Source: Allolobophora icterica
Lineage: Eukaryota; Annelida; Clitellata; Crassiclitellata; Lumbricidae
Reading direction: 5' to 3'
DNA: 64,000 bases
Assembly (NCBI GenBank): GCA_963556255.1
Contig: OY744612.1
Span: 21,665,532-21,729,531 of the forward strand
Part shown: in pieces, positions 39,216 to 51,900 of the stretch
Layout of the letters: every line of letters begins with the position of its first letter
Numbering within the stretch: the first letter of the stretch is position 1
Notes under the pieces: model-generated
The model's database searches: none
What the model saw: only the letters and a program-made list of their open reading frames with translations
Told to the model about the DNA's origin: nothing
Position numbers and translations under genes: made by a program

Positions 39216-40182
39216 GTTCATTAGGGTGCGTCTTAAAATTAAAGTTTTAAAATTAATATCGGCCAGGTTGTTTTGTGTTCCACCTAGAAAACATTAACAT
39301 TTACATTAACATTAACAAAATTGTATGGAAATCGGAATAGATTTAGAACTTGCGCAAAACCCCGGAAGAATTATCACATAGAAAACAATGTAGGCCCCTA
39401 ATACATTGTAATTTTCAAAGATCCAAACAATTTCAACACTAAAACATAAAAAAGGCGAAAACAAAACAAGAACTCAGCTATCTGTCACTTATTTATTCCC
39501 TTTAGTGCTTTTGGGAATTTGTTTCGATGGTACTCGACCATTTGCAGATCAAATTGCTACTCTTCCTAATTTCGGACGAGACCAGGGTTTCATTGAAGGA
39601 CTGCATAGGCCACTCCTTCTCCGTCGCACCGTTCATCACGCTTAGTACGGATACGATGTCTTTTGCATCACTGTATACGATTGTTCTGACTCTCGTTGTT
39701 GCGAGTCTCAATCAAGAAAAGCGTGATCCAATCCGAGACTCTGAAAAAGTTTGGTGGTAGAAGTAGTGAAGAAATCGGGTAGTGCTTTTGTAGGTGGATC
39801 ATGTCTGGGAGGAAGTCTCTTTGGGGTTCGTCGGATCCCTGATTGTTACGCATGCTGTAGAGTGTAGACCATGCGCTGCTTTTCGTCGACGGTGACTGAA
39901 TCGTCGAAAAGGCTGACGCCAACCAGAGTCTCAGAAAAAGACCAAAGGTGTCGAGAAAATGCTGTTAGCACGATCTGTGAGACTTCCTTGTCTGGGTAAA
40001 CATGGATTCCCTTCAAGAATTGAAGATCGTTCCTTGGGGCTTCATTGAGTGACGTACCGTAGAGCTGAATATTTATTTCACGTGGATTGAAAGATTCACG
40101 AATCTCAGCTGCTCGGGGTGCACGGTTGTCTTTCCTTGCTCAATTTTTCTCAGAAGGACTTACGATCAACCCACCAGCGGGT

Positions 40183-40258
<76 letters not shown>

Positions 40259-41334
40259 GCAGCGAGAGCAGAGAAAAGTCAGAGGCCTTCCTGCTGCTGG
40301 TTTTGGTACGATCTAGAGCTGCTGCAACATCACAGATAGCTACAGAGATTGTGCCTCTGCCCCGCTTTGGTAGCCCAGCAGGCGTTAAAGGTTCTAGCTC
40401 TCTTTCTGAGCTATTTGATAGCGCCTCTTCCTCAGATGATGTTTCCAGCAGAGAAACCCCCGTCAATACAACTGTGCTTGCACAATATCGTTCGTCACGC
40501 TCTGCAACTGCTGCTGACCCTGCCTTATTGTTTTGCAAGTGCAAGTGTGACAGTACATCAATGCCTGCCGTGGAACCATGTCGTCATTTCATACATACAC
40601 GCTGTACTTCCTCTTCTCTCTTGCCTATAGTTATGGCATCTTGAATAAGGGCTTGTGAATAGGCTGGTACCTTGCCCTTGGCCTTCGTGGCGCTTTAGAA
40701 GTTTGGAGGTTACGATTACGATATGATTACGAAGCGCAACATTAAAGAGTTCCTGCAGGGAATCCTTGAAGCATCGCGCTGTCGCTTTTCGATTTTAGGC
40801 TTCCTCGAAATATATTTAGGAGATTTTGCCATTCCTAGCGAAGACGTCGTAGCTTATCCCAAACATGATCCTTATCCATCGTTGGAATCCGTGATCTTCC
40901 CAAATTAGAAGTGTCATACGACCGTTTCTTTAACACAGTCATCCAGACTCTGATTCCCTTTTGTATGGAAATTGAACAACACCCTGAAACCTCTCCTCGT
41001 GTAGGTAGCTTCGCAAAACTGAAGTAATCTTCAGTACTGCCAATTAACCAAATTTCAGTTTTCTCGAGTCAATTTTACCATCTCAAATGCGAACTGACAC
41101 AATAATCTAACATAATAATTAAATACTATAAAAAAAGATCGAAAACACGAAGAACAGACATCGTATCATCAAAATTTTGGTTCCTAATTTCGGTCGCCTT
41201 ACGCAAGTCCTAAATGCTCAGATATCAATATATAATTTCGGATATAGAGTTTATACGTGAATTGGCATGATAATTTGACCTGGCCGTTAAAAGATCTTTG
41301 AGTTGAAAACATCATGTGCACCATAAATTCACCC
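39216..41334. mobile_element. about 2.1-kb insertion, class unknown
   Basis: Splits the conserved block present intact at 33470-33697. It holds a long TA microsatellite. A - strand frame (ISVAICDVAAALDRTKTSSR) resembles proteins seen with repetitive elements. A short repeat (TTGTGAATAGGCTGGTACC, about 40655) is shared with 6710 and 44037. No clear inverted ends or target duplication were found, so it may be composite. Confidence 0.45.
40187..40253. repeat. (TA)n microsatellite
   Basis: About 33 TA units; the poly-YI frames are artefacts. Confidence 0.93.
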
Positions 41335-41480
41335 TACTCTTCATATGTCTATCTGTACGGTATGCCTAGGTCCGTGGCATTCGTAATCGCGAACTCCGAA
41401 AATTTAAAGGGCTATTTAAAAATGAATCGGAGGGAATCAGCTTATTCGCGAGCGCTAAAAGACCAGATAAAATAAACCAA
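41335..41480 (+). pseudogene. conserved coding-like block, copy 3 (second part)
   Basis: Continues the frame interrupted at 39215: YLYGMPRSVAFVIANSEN, LKGYLKMNRRESAYSRALK. It aligns with copy 1 at 1146-1380. Confidence 0.4.
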
Positions 41481-42004
41481 GTGAAGGAATAAGTCCAGTC
41501 ATAAGACTAGGAAGAGAAGGATGTATATGAGCTCTGAAGGCGGGTTTCCTTTATGATGAGGATAAATGGGAAGGAGGGTGCAGGAATTCTTGAAGAGGGA
41601 AGAGTTTATTTTGGAGTGGATAAACTGGATATCCTGCGGGTGATAGGTAGAAGAGCCAAAGGGAGGTGATGGTGATTGAAATAATTTGCTGAAGTCTTGA
41701 AGTTATTACGATATAATGTTATTACAGTTATATAATCTGTGGCAAATGCCCAGCTGTGACTTTTCCAAACACAGTGTATAGATGCTTGTGATAACGCGTA
41801 CAATTATCAGTGTCACATATTGAAACTTTCTCAGCGCCGCCGGGACACCAAGAAAACAACCGGAAAATCGAAACATCTAGAAAAACCCTGGATTTTTTTA
41901 CCTCCAGCTTTCCGAATGGAAACTTTTGACTCTTGTCGACGCCCACGCGCGTACTGCTAATGAGACCTTTGCTACATGCCCTCAATGTCACTTCAACTGC
42001 TGAA

Positions 42005-42129
42005 CTGATACTGTCGCTCTGGCTCTCTGGCCGCATGTCTCTCTCTGTCCATCTGTCTGTATGTCTGTCTCTCAGTCCGTCTCTTTGTCTGTCTGTCCGT
42101 CCGTCCATCTGTCTGTCTGTTTTCTGTCA

Positions 42130-42168
<39 letters not shown>

Positions 42169-42180
42169 AGTCTGTCTGAC
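42005..42180. repeat. (CTGT)n-rich tract upstream of gene 2
   Basis: Includes about 12 uninterrupted CTGT units at 42125-42170. Orthologous in position to 2052-2240. Confidence 0.8.
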
Positions 42181-42412
42181 ACCGCCTACGCAATCAGCCA
42201 TTATGTCAGAAGGATTGTAGGATAATGTGTGAGAAGTTCTCTGCTCGCTTCTGTTAGGCTTCGTCGACGCGAGTGCAACAGAGAAGCTACTTGAGTATAG
42301 TCTCTCTTCTTTAATACGTTTACAGATACAAACACGCCATTCTTCGAATAGTTTATCATCTTGAATATAGCGTCAGAAGCACTCATGGTAACTGTTAATA
42401 GCTGACGGGTCG

Positions 42413-42640
42413 CAGTCTTATCAGCACTATACTTCGAATACATGGACTTTGCAGCATCGGCAATCAGTGAACAGAGCCAACGACAGTAGGCCTACCATCA
42501 ATTGTCTATTATGTAAAATGCGAGAGGGCCGCAGTCTTATCAGGCACTATACTTCGAATACATGGACTTTGCAGCATCGGCAATCAGTGAACTGACCCAA
42601 CGACAGTAATATCGACCGTCTATTATGTAAAATGCGAGCG
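42413..42640. repeat. about 115-bp direct duplication
   Basis: GCAGTCTTATCAG...ATGTAAAATGCGAG occurs twice in tandem (42414-42523, 42532-42640) with small differences, including a TAGGCCTACC insertion in the first unit. Confidence 0.8.
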
Positions 42641-43003
42641 TTTGACGTGCATTATTAAAAGATTACTTACTTACTTGTTTATTCTTAATTAGTACAAGAC
42701 TGTGTCCAAGATGGAGAAAATTGAATAGTAATGTAATAGGAAATTTTATTTTGAGAATTTGAAGCACTGTGTTGGAGCAATGAAATTAAATATCTTTAAC
42801 TGACAGAGCTCGTCGGAAATCAAGCACCGCAATTGTGAAAGTAAATATCAGAGGAAGTTCGGGACATTGAAAACAACGTATTGCTGGACAATATTAAATC
42901 TAATTCGTGTTTGTATGTTTTAATCTGATTTGGTAGAGTCGGTTACTATGCAGATGAAGAAACAGGGAAGCAACACCAACTATAAGAAGTGTTATAACCT
43001 CAC

Positions 43004-43424
43004 ATGGATGTTGGGAAAATGATGGAGGATACGGATAAAGACGAGCGTAGAGAAACAACCGAAGCACACCTGCAGTCAGAAACATATAAGGAAGGCAACG
43101 AGGTGGTGTATCTGAGGACGAGCGAAGATTTAGTGCGAATCTCAAGAAACCTAGCAGAGGTAAACACTAACATCCGTCAACTTGAAAGGGATCTTGCTTG
43201 GGCTGTGGGAGAGATCGAAGAACTGAATCACAGGCTTGTGGCTGCAAATGAGTCTAAGATAAAGATTGAAAGTGAGATTAGGCGGAAGCAGGACGAGAAA
43301 GAACGTCTCACAGCAACACTCGGAGAAGCACAAGGTTTCTGTGCTGAGGCAACACTTTCGAAGAATCTCCAGTTGGTTGATACGTTAGAAGAGACGAACA
43401 CAAAAGAAACCGCCGTTTCTGATG
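43004..43424 (+). CDS. gene 2 exon 1: coiled-coil exon
   Basis: The ATG opens MDVGKMMEDTDKDERRETTE, then a coiled coil (RNLAEVNTNIRQLERDLAW, IEELNHRLVAAN). It ends SDG at G|GTTAGA, phase 1. The +3 donor base is T where the two paralogues have A, and the unspliced frame stops at once (GGT TAG). The same leader occurs in the 33905 copy, supporting this start. Confidence 0.72.
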
Positions 43425-45926
43425 GTTAGATGTTTAGTTACACTTTCAAATATCTAATCTAAGCCCATCTAGAAATTTCTTTAGCGCCGTTATTATTATG
43501 CCCAAAGCATCGACAGATGGTCATTTGTAAAAAGCGCATTCTGAATCATCATACTGAGGAGATAATCAATTAAAATCCGATAGGTCCTGTAGACCTGAGA
43601 CAGGCTTTTCAAATGCATTGCAAACTTTATTGTTTTTTTTTTAGTATTTTATTACGTTTATAAATTTTCAATATAATAAAGCGTAAATTATTTAGGGCCT
43701 CACACATTATTTTCCACCACGAGAGCGTCTCTGTGTAGGGATTTTGAAGCGGCGCTATACAAATTTCAATTGAATTTGATTCATTGACGATTCATTAATA
43801 ATCGGCATGTATGTAGCGCGGTTGTGTTATCAAGAACTCTTTCCAGTCCGACGTCTTTAAAGCCTTTCATCGTGAGCCTCATAGAGTAAAGCTGTCTAAC
43901 ACATTGAAAAAATTGCACCTTAAGATTTAATTTAATATTAGTGTGCAGTGCATCTAATGAAACAGTAGGCCTGTTGATGTGTAAACGAAAATCGATCCTG
44001 AAGGTTGACCACAAGATGACCACGGTCCACTTTGAATAAACTGGTGCCCTGCGCTTGGCCTTCAAGTGGGGTTTTAGAAGTTTTGAGATTACGACTTCTC
44101 ATTCCGGAAAAGGCTGACGTGCAGCTTTCAATATAAGCGTTTGGTCCTTTCCTTGTCTTTATTTTGCCAGAAGCTGAAGACCATTATGTCTAATTGTGGC
44201 AAGTTTTCTTTTAAGGTGTTACATAAAATATATAGGCCTACTCACAGTTACGATTTCTACAACGACTAGAAACATGTGTCGCATCATCATCGATGTTCTA
44301 TATAATTATTTGGCAATCAAATCACAGTTTCTTTGAATGATCGTCATATTAAAAGAGGTAATATTTAATTTTCATTTAGATGGCTTCAAGGCTACTTACA
44401 TCGGAAGATTACGGACAACAGATTTTGGAGTCAAGGGAGTGGCCCTTCTTGAAAACCTAATCTACGTTCTCTACAGATCTTTAGTCGAAGGCAGCCATCT
44501 CCGTGTCTTCTATGACAAGACGCAGAAGTTTCGACTTAAAAAAGTCATAACATTACCAGATTGCTTGGACCCTGATGGCTTGGCTGCTAATCCGGAAGTT
44601 CGATGTCTCTATGTAACAGATAGTCGTTTGGATTTTCTTCCCATCGTCTGGAAGGTAACACCAGAAAACGACCAGGTTACCGAATGGACTGCAGCGTATC
44701 AACAATCCCTCACTCTCTCCGTTTCCCTCCCGGGCCATGTCCTGATACTCTACCGTTGCTACAATGACGATAACAATTACCTCAACGTTTGCCTTTCAAC
44801 TGGTAGAGTACTGCACACGTATACACTGCCGCATGAGAAATTCGGAATTCCGGTGGCAGTAGTTGAGACTTCGAAGAGGAACTTCGTAATAAGCTATAGC
44901 ATATATCCTACTTGGTGTATATACAAAATGAATTCAGACGCTCAGATCATTGGTCGTTTTACTCCTGGAGACGACCCCTCACAGCATCTGTACAATCCGC
45001 GATACCTTTTCGTCGATTCGTGGGATCGGTTGATAGTTGCCGACTCGGGAAGTAACCGAGTGATCCTCTTGGATACCAATCTCAACTGGAAAGAAGTGCT
45101 ACTGAAAAGAAACTCTTTCGTGATGGGCGAATCTCCAAGACCATTCCTATACGACAATAGCACAAACCAGATTTTCATCGCACCCAACTATGGTGAAGTT
45201 CAACAGATTGACGTGTTTTCTTTGAAACTTAGGTAGGTTGTTGATTCACAATATTTTACATATATACATGATCAGGAATCTTCTTATGATTCAAATTTTT
45301 AAAACTTCTTTAGTACAGAATCGTTATAATAATGCACCATGCACAGAGGTAACAACTTTGTTTGACAGGTGGGGAGACATTTTTGAACTGGGTCAACATT
45401 TGTGCACGAAAAATGCGTTAAAATGCAAGAGGCAGGCATTTTGTAACGGCATGTAGATATATTTTTCGTCAAATTGTATAATACTACATTCAAGCTAATT
45501 CAAATTAAAGTTTACTGGATTTTTATTAGTTAGTAACACAGTGCGAAGCAATATAAACAGAATAATAATAATAAACAAAACTCGTTATTTTTGTTTGTTG
45601 TTGGTAGCAACATGTTGACGTATCAGCTGCCTCTTCTCAGTGGTCAAGTTTCCACTTGGCAATTGTTTAACGAAGATAGCAATCAAAAAATATTTTTAAA
45701 ATGGGAGACAACTGTATGCTGTGTCGTCCCCCTCACTGTTAATTAAAGGTGTAGGGGACTTATGTCACTCGTCCCCCTGGATCGCCGCCACTGACAATGC
45801 ACATGTCGGACTATGACAGGTTCTTGGAATTCAAGTAATGATCATCAAGGATTCAGTTAGTCGTTAAGTTGCTAAGCGCCCTTTTAACGGCATGAACTGT
45901 GTTACGGCTCAGTAGGAATTGTCGCA

Positions 45927-45986
<60 letters not shown>

Positions 45987-48900
45987 GCACATGACATCAA
46001 CTGATGGCATATTGTCAAACTTAGTGACTTCTATATTAGCTATACACTGTGTCCCGATGAAAAGTATACCCCAAGAAAAAGTGTCATAACTCGGACAAAA
46101 CTTGTAGCATTTGCCTGAAATTTTAAAAACAACAACAGTAGCCATATTACCACCAAATCGTAACGCCGTTTGGAAATGTTGGTGAGTCTGTCAAGTTTAT
46201 GAACGTTTGAGATGCAGTACTGAAAAGGGGAAATTTCAAACATAGAAGAGCCATAAAGAAGTGAAGTTCAGCTACAGCTAGTGTTCAAAATGTCCTCCTT
46301 GTTCACGGACACACGACCGTAGACCTGTCACGTGGACGCCACTGTTTGATGATCACGTGGTCAAACAGCTGCCACTCTTCAATCAGATGATCATAGGTGA
46401 TCGACGTCACGAATGCGGGAACGATAAACGCGCTCCTCCAGTACACTCCAGATTTGATAGTCAACTGGATTTAGGTCTGACCTGTTGGGCGACCACAGCT
46501 GCGGGGATATGAAGTCGGGTGTCTCCCGGGACAGCAGAGCAATGGTATCACGTGCTCGGTGCGCAGGGGCACTGTCTTGTTGAATGTGAAGTAGCCGCCC
46601 GATGAAAAGTAGACTCCCTAAGCGTTTGTCAAAAATTGGTATGTTGGAAATTCCCCCTTTTCAGTACTGCATCTCAAACGTTCATAAACTTGACAAACTC
46701 ACCAACATTTCCAAAAGGCGTTATGATTTGGTGGTAATATGGCTAGTGTTGCTGTTTTTTTAAATTTCAGGCAAATGCTAAACGTTTTCACTGAGTTGTA
46801 ACACTTTTTCTTGGGGTCTACTTTTCATCGGAACACAGTGTATATACGTCAGAGGTCTCAAAGTTCAAACTTGCGGCGTGCAGTCATTTTTACGTCCCGG
46901 GACGATCTTCTGAACTCAAGTATCTCAGAAACAGAAAGAGCAAGTGAGTAGAGCTTCAGTATTACAAAGTTGAATAGAAATTAAGTATAAATTTTCATTG
47001 TCAGATACTGTATCTGACAATGAAAATTTATACTTAATTTCTATTCAACTTTGTAATACTGAAGCTCTACTCACTTGCTCTTTCTGTTTCTACTAATAAA
47101 GATGTTCCGAAATATAACTCCATCTTGAGTAGAACCTTTGGACAGGATTATTTATCCTTGATGATCAAGTAGGCCCTATATTTCCATGACCTAATTCTTC
47201 GACCTCATTTTGCTGCACGCTACGTCCTCTCCGATCTTCTGATCGTCTAGACATCTTAGTTCCCCGTGTCAGAACTACCATGGATCAACCAGGCCCTGTG
47301 CCTGCACATATGTCCCTCGCTTTGGAGCCGACTTCCTCCTCCTGTTCGCAACACCATTCTCTCTGGTAGCGTTGCTTCTTCCTTTTCTCCCCTTAATTCC
47401 TGTTTTTTCTCTCGGAGTCTCGCCTACTGGGCGCGCCTGTGAATGGTGTGTGCCGAGAGAGGCGCTTTATAAATGCCAGTACACAGTAGGCCTACCATAC
47501 AATATTTAAAATGCATTTTCGTTTTTCGCAATTATAAATCAGGTATAACTTCACGCTGTAAGAAGTTATCCTAGAGAAATGGGGGAATTTGTATTTTCTT
47601 CACGCTGACGGTAGATAATGTGATAAATTCAGTGCCTTAAATTTTCCCAAATTTCCGCTCGGTGACACGGCTTCTTCCCATTGTTGGTCACTACACAAGT
47701 ACACAGGTAGGCCGAAAATGCGCAGTAGTATTTTTGGCTGAAGAAAACTACCTGTAAATCGTCGTGCGTGGTTCTTAAATCGGTGAGCAAATGAACGTAA
47801 GTGTAAATGCACACGTTTCTCTATAGTCGACGTATGGCCTCGACCCTGCTCATTTCAATGAATTTATAGGGTTAATTCCCTAACCACCGCTGCCCGTTTG
47901 AATAGGTGCCACACCATTTAACGTCTCCCCGTAGGGACTGTTCGAGCAACTCCGCCACTGCCAGCACTCTGGTATTGCCAGTCTCAAGCCTGGATTAAAG
48001 AGGAAGGCAACGCTGATCATCTTGGTTACGACACAGCGTCTTTAAACAGTAACTAACTAACTGTGGGAGCCCGAGATTCAAACACCTGAAGTAAGCCAAT
48101 GACCATCCGTGTGAATCTTTCATGTGGAATTCAAGGTACTCTTTCCAGAGATACATAGGCCTAGGCTGAAGAAATTTCTACTGATCCATGTTATCTGTTG
48201 TTAATAGGCCTACAGGTAATAACGACTTTATGTTCCATGTTTCAGACCTCCAGACGAGATGGAATCTAAAGACGACCCAATCTACCAATCGCCTGCTTTG
48301 GTGAGTTAAAACATAATTTAAGCACCAAAAATCCTAAAATGTCTGCATGTCAAACAGCAACTTTCAACAAACAGGTAGGGAAAGGCTTGTATTATGGACC
48401 TGGGTCACCGTGTAATACGGACCATGATTGTTATTTAGACTTTAGGTCATTAGTTGCATCATTCTTTTATGTTTTTAGATAGACTTAATCTTGTTTAAGT
48501 TCTTTTCCGTTTTCTGCAATCGTCCTGGACGCAACAACTGGTGAAGAATTATTGAAAGTTTTGCAGAAATGTTGATAGTATTATAAGAAGGTGTAGGCCT
48601 ATTTTTGAAAAATGTCCCAAAGAATACCCGTAGAGCATCGGCGTAACATGTTAGGTTTTCTAAGTATTGGATTTAGTTATTTTTAGTGCTTATTTGTTAT
48701 TGAAAAGCCCCGATCGCTCAAAGCATACAGTCTGCCAGTAGGAAGTGTTTGTCCAAACTACCACGTAACACGGACTACAGAGGCCTACTTATGACTGTGT
48801 AATAAGGACCTCTCAAAGCCCTACCTGCACCTCACCGCGGTGAGAGGGTGAACAGCCAAGTAAGGGATAGCCTGGTGGGGCTATGCCATCAGTGGTGAAG

Positions 48901-51900
48901 ACCTTGGTCGAAGACCTTGGTCGAAGAACCACCTTGGGCGTCTCGCGAGGTGGAAAGGCTCACCAGGAACCCCGAAACAGCTGGCCAACGCAGGAGGCAG
49001 GTGTTGGAAGGACACCTCAGACCGGAAGAGGCCAAAATGGCCCAACGATCTCCTTACCCTACCAGGAGAGGACTGGTCACCGCCTGGCAAGAGACCAAGA
49101 AACTCCTAACAAAATGAACACGAAATTATCAGAATGGAGAGCGGAAGAATGCCGGCAAAGGCGCTGCACGGAGAAGTGGAGGGAACGAGGAGCAGGGGAC
49201 GACCGAAGAAAAAGTGGATAGATAATGTACTGGAGGACATAGAAGACAGAGGATGGGAGTTAAAAAAGGCAATAGAACTCGCAAGAGACCGACCGAAATG
49301 GAGAAGTTTTGTTGGAGCCTCATCGTCGGTGAACACTTGACGGAGGAGAAAAAGAAAAGAATAAGGACCTGGTCCATATTGTACATTTCCAGGTTACTGT
49401 GCATCAAATGTCTCAATTAGGCACACAGTCGATGTGCTGGATTGGATGATAATGATGATAGTGATTATTCGTGTGACATTTGTAAATAACAAAAAGTTAG
49501 TAGGCCTGAGGATTAGCCTATTGAAGTGTAGGATCAATGTTAACGCTTTGATAGGCCTAGGCCGATATTTCGTACTACTTTACTACTAGGCCTACTCTCA
49601 TTGATGTTTGTTACAAGTAATTAAGTATTACAAATATTCTTCAATTATTAGGCCTATAGGCTAAGTAATTAATCTATTGAAATGTAAACGTTTCAATATT
49701 TGAATTCAAACAAATTGATTACAATTACGTAGTTGATTAGTTGCATTTCAATTTTTATTCTTGTATTAAATATTATGCCATTAGTGCTAGCATTGTGCTA
49801 CTTTCACTGCCTGATTTTTTGGGTATTTTTTAATTTGTTCAATAGCTACCGTCCTACAATTTCTTTTCTTTGAGTTTCAAGCCTGTCATTTCTATGTTGT
49901 AGACCTATAGTTAGCCTATAGGCCCTAAATAGGCCTATGTTCTAGATTTATGTCTGGACAGTATTTTTGTTTAATTCCGAATAGTAGTCCGTTTTGTTTT
50001 ACACAACTAGTCTGGACCACTTGTTTTGTTTAACAAATTCTTACTAATTGGCAGAGCAACAAAGACATCTTTCACCATGTCACAATAATCCTTAAACTCG
50101 ATCTATATATCGGGGTAATAACATATATGATATATATGTATGTAATTCATTAAAAGGTGGGAAGGATGTCACCCAATAATTCATCAGAAAACGGGAAGAA
50201 TGTCATCCAATAATTCGTTAAAAACGGGAAGAATGTCATCCAATAATTCATTAAAAAACGGGAAGAATGTAATCCAATCAATCAATCAATCAATCCTTTT
50301 ATTGAAGCCATTTGAAGTACAGGAAAATATAACATAAAAGTTTGAACTTTGGCAACAAGAGGAGACCCAAAAGGGATCTTGATCCCGCTTAGCAGGGCCA
50401 CCTAGTTAACATTTATCGTAATACAAGTAAATGGCAGCACAATCAATACTTTTAACGGTAACATCGATCAAGTTATATGATCAGCAGGTAAAAGAAACAA
50501 TGATAAAAACTCTTAACTAAAGAACTTAACTATCAGTACACACGGATTCCAACTAAGGTATACAGATCAATTTTCATTAGTTAAAAAGAGATGAGAAAAA
50601 ACAAAAAACAACAGTGCCTGTGCAAATAAACACATAGGCCTAAGCCTAATGCAGTCATGTGAGTGCATCCAAGAGATAGAGTTTCAGTTTTTGTTTAAAT
50701 TGACGCATAGTAGGTAAACCAGTAACTTCAATAGGCAATGAATTCCAGAATATCGGGCCACATACGTTGATGCTATGTTGCTTAACAGTAGTGTGGACAC
50801 TACGTTGATGGTACTTGTTGAGCGATCGCGTGTAATGATTGTGTACGTCAGAATTTTTACAAAAACAATTTTTAAAATTCACAGGCAGTAGATTCGATTG
50901 AAATCTGAACATAAATAATCCAACTTGCAACTTATTTATGCATTCAAAAGGCAATATTCTCAAACCAAGAAATAACGGCAGAGTTGTAGCTCTAAAGGGT
51001 AAATTACATATAGTCCGAATGGCTCGCTTCTGCAGAGTTTTAAGAGTTGTTAAGCGAGTATGATACATAGAAGCCCACGAGATATTACAATACGATATGT
51101 TAGGGTAGGCTATATTAAGGAGTAGTATAAATTCACAAGTATATATTGCGGTAGAAGGTGCCGAATACGAGAAATTATACCAATATTTTTTGACATCTTT
51201 TTAGATATGACATTTATATGTTCACTCCATGTTAAGTGCTCATCAATGTGAACACCTAAAAATTTAGTAGAAGATACCCTAGTTATATTTTGGTTATCAA
51301 TATTGATATTTAGATTGCAAGTTGGAACACATTTCCTTCGTGAATGAAACAATATGAAATTCGTTTTCATGAGATTTAACGACAGTTTGTTGGCTTTAAA
51401 CCATTCTCCTACTAGTCTTAATTCGGCATTAATTTTATTAACCAGTACATCAATTGATTTATCTGACATAAACACATTAGTATCATCAGCAAACATAACG
51501 AAATGAAGCAATGAAAAGGCGTTTGAGATGTCATTCACATATATCAAAAACAGCAAAGGGCCTAAAACAGAACCCTGTGGTACACCACAGGTAACATCAG
51601 ATACATAAGAAATATGTCCATTATATGAGACACATTGCCTTCTATTTCTTAAGTAGTCAGAAAGCCAGTTAAGACAAACTCCTCTAATGCCATAATGTTC
51701 AAGTTTCTTTATCAGAATGTCATGGTTCACAGTATCAAACGCTTTAGATAAATCAAAAAAGACACCCATAGAGAAATGATTGTTGTCCATAGCTTCGGAG
51801 ATTTTGTCGTGCATTTCTAGTACGGCCATGTAAGTAGAATGACCTGAGCGAAAGCCATGCTGGCCTTTAAATAAGATATTCTTTGATGTTAAGTATGACG

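Noticed and set aside
39502..39922. Overlapping frames on both strands near 39.5-39.9 kb
   Set aside because: No recognisable domain and no conservation with the other units; left as part of an unclassified insertion.
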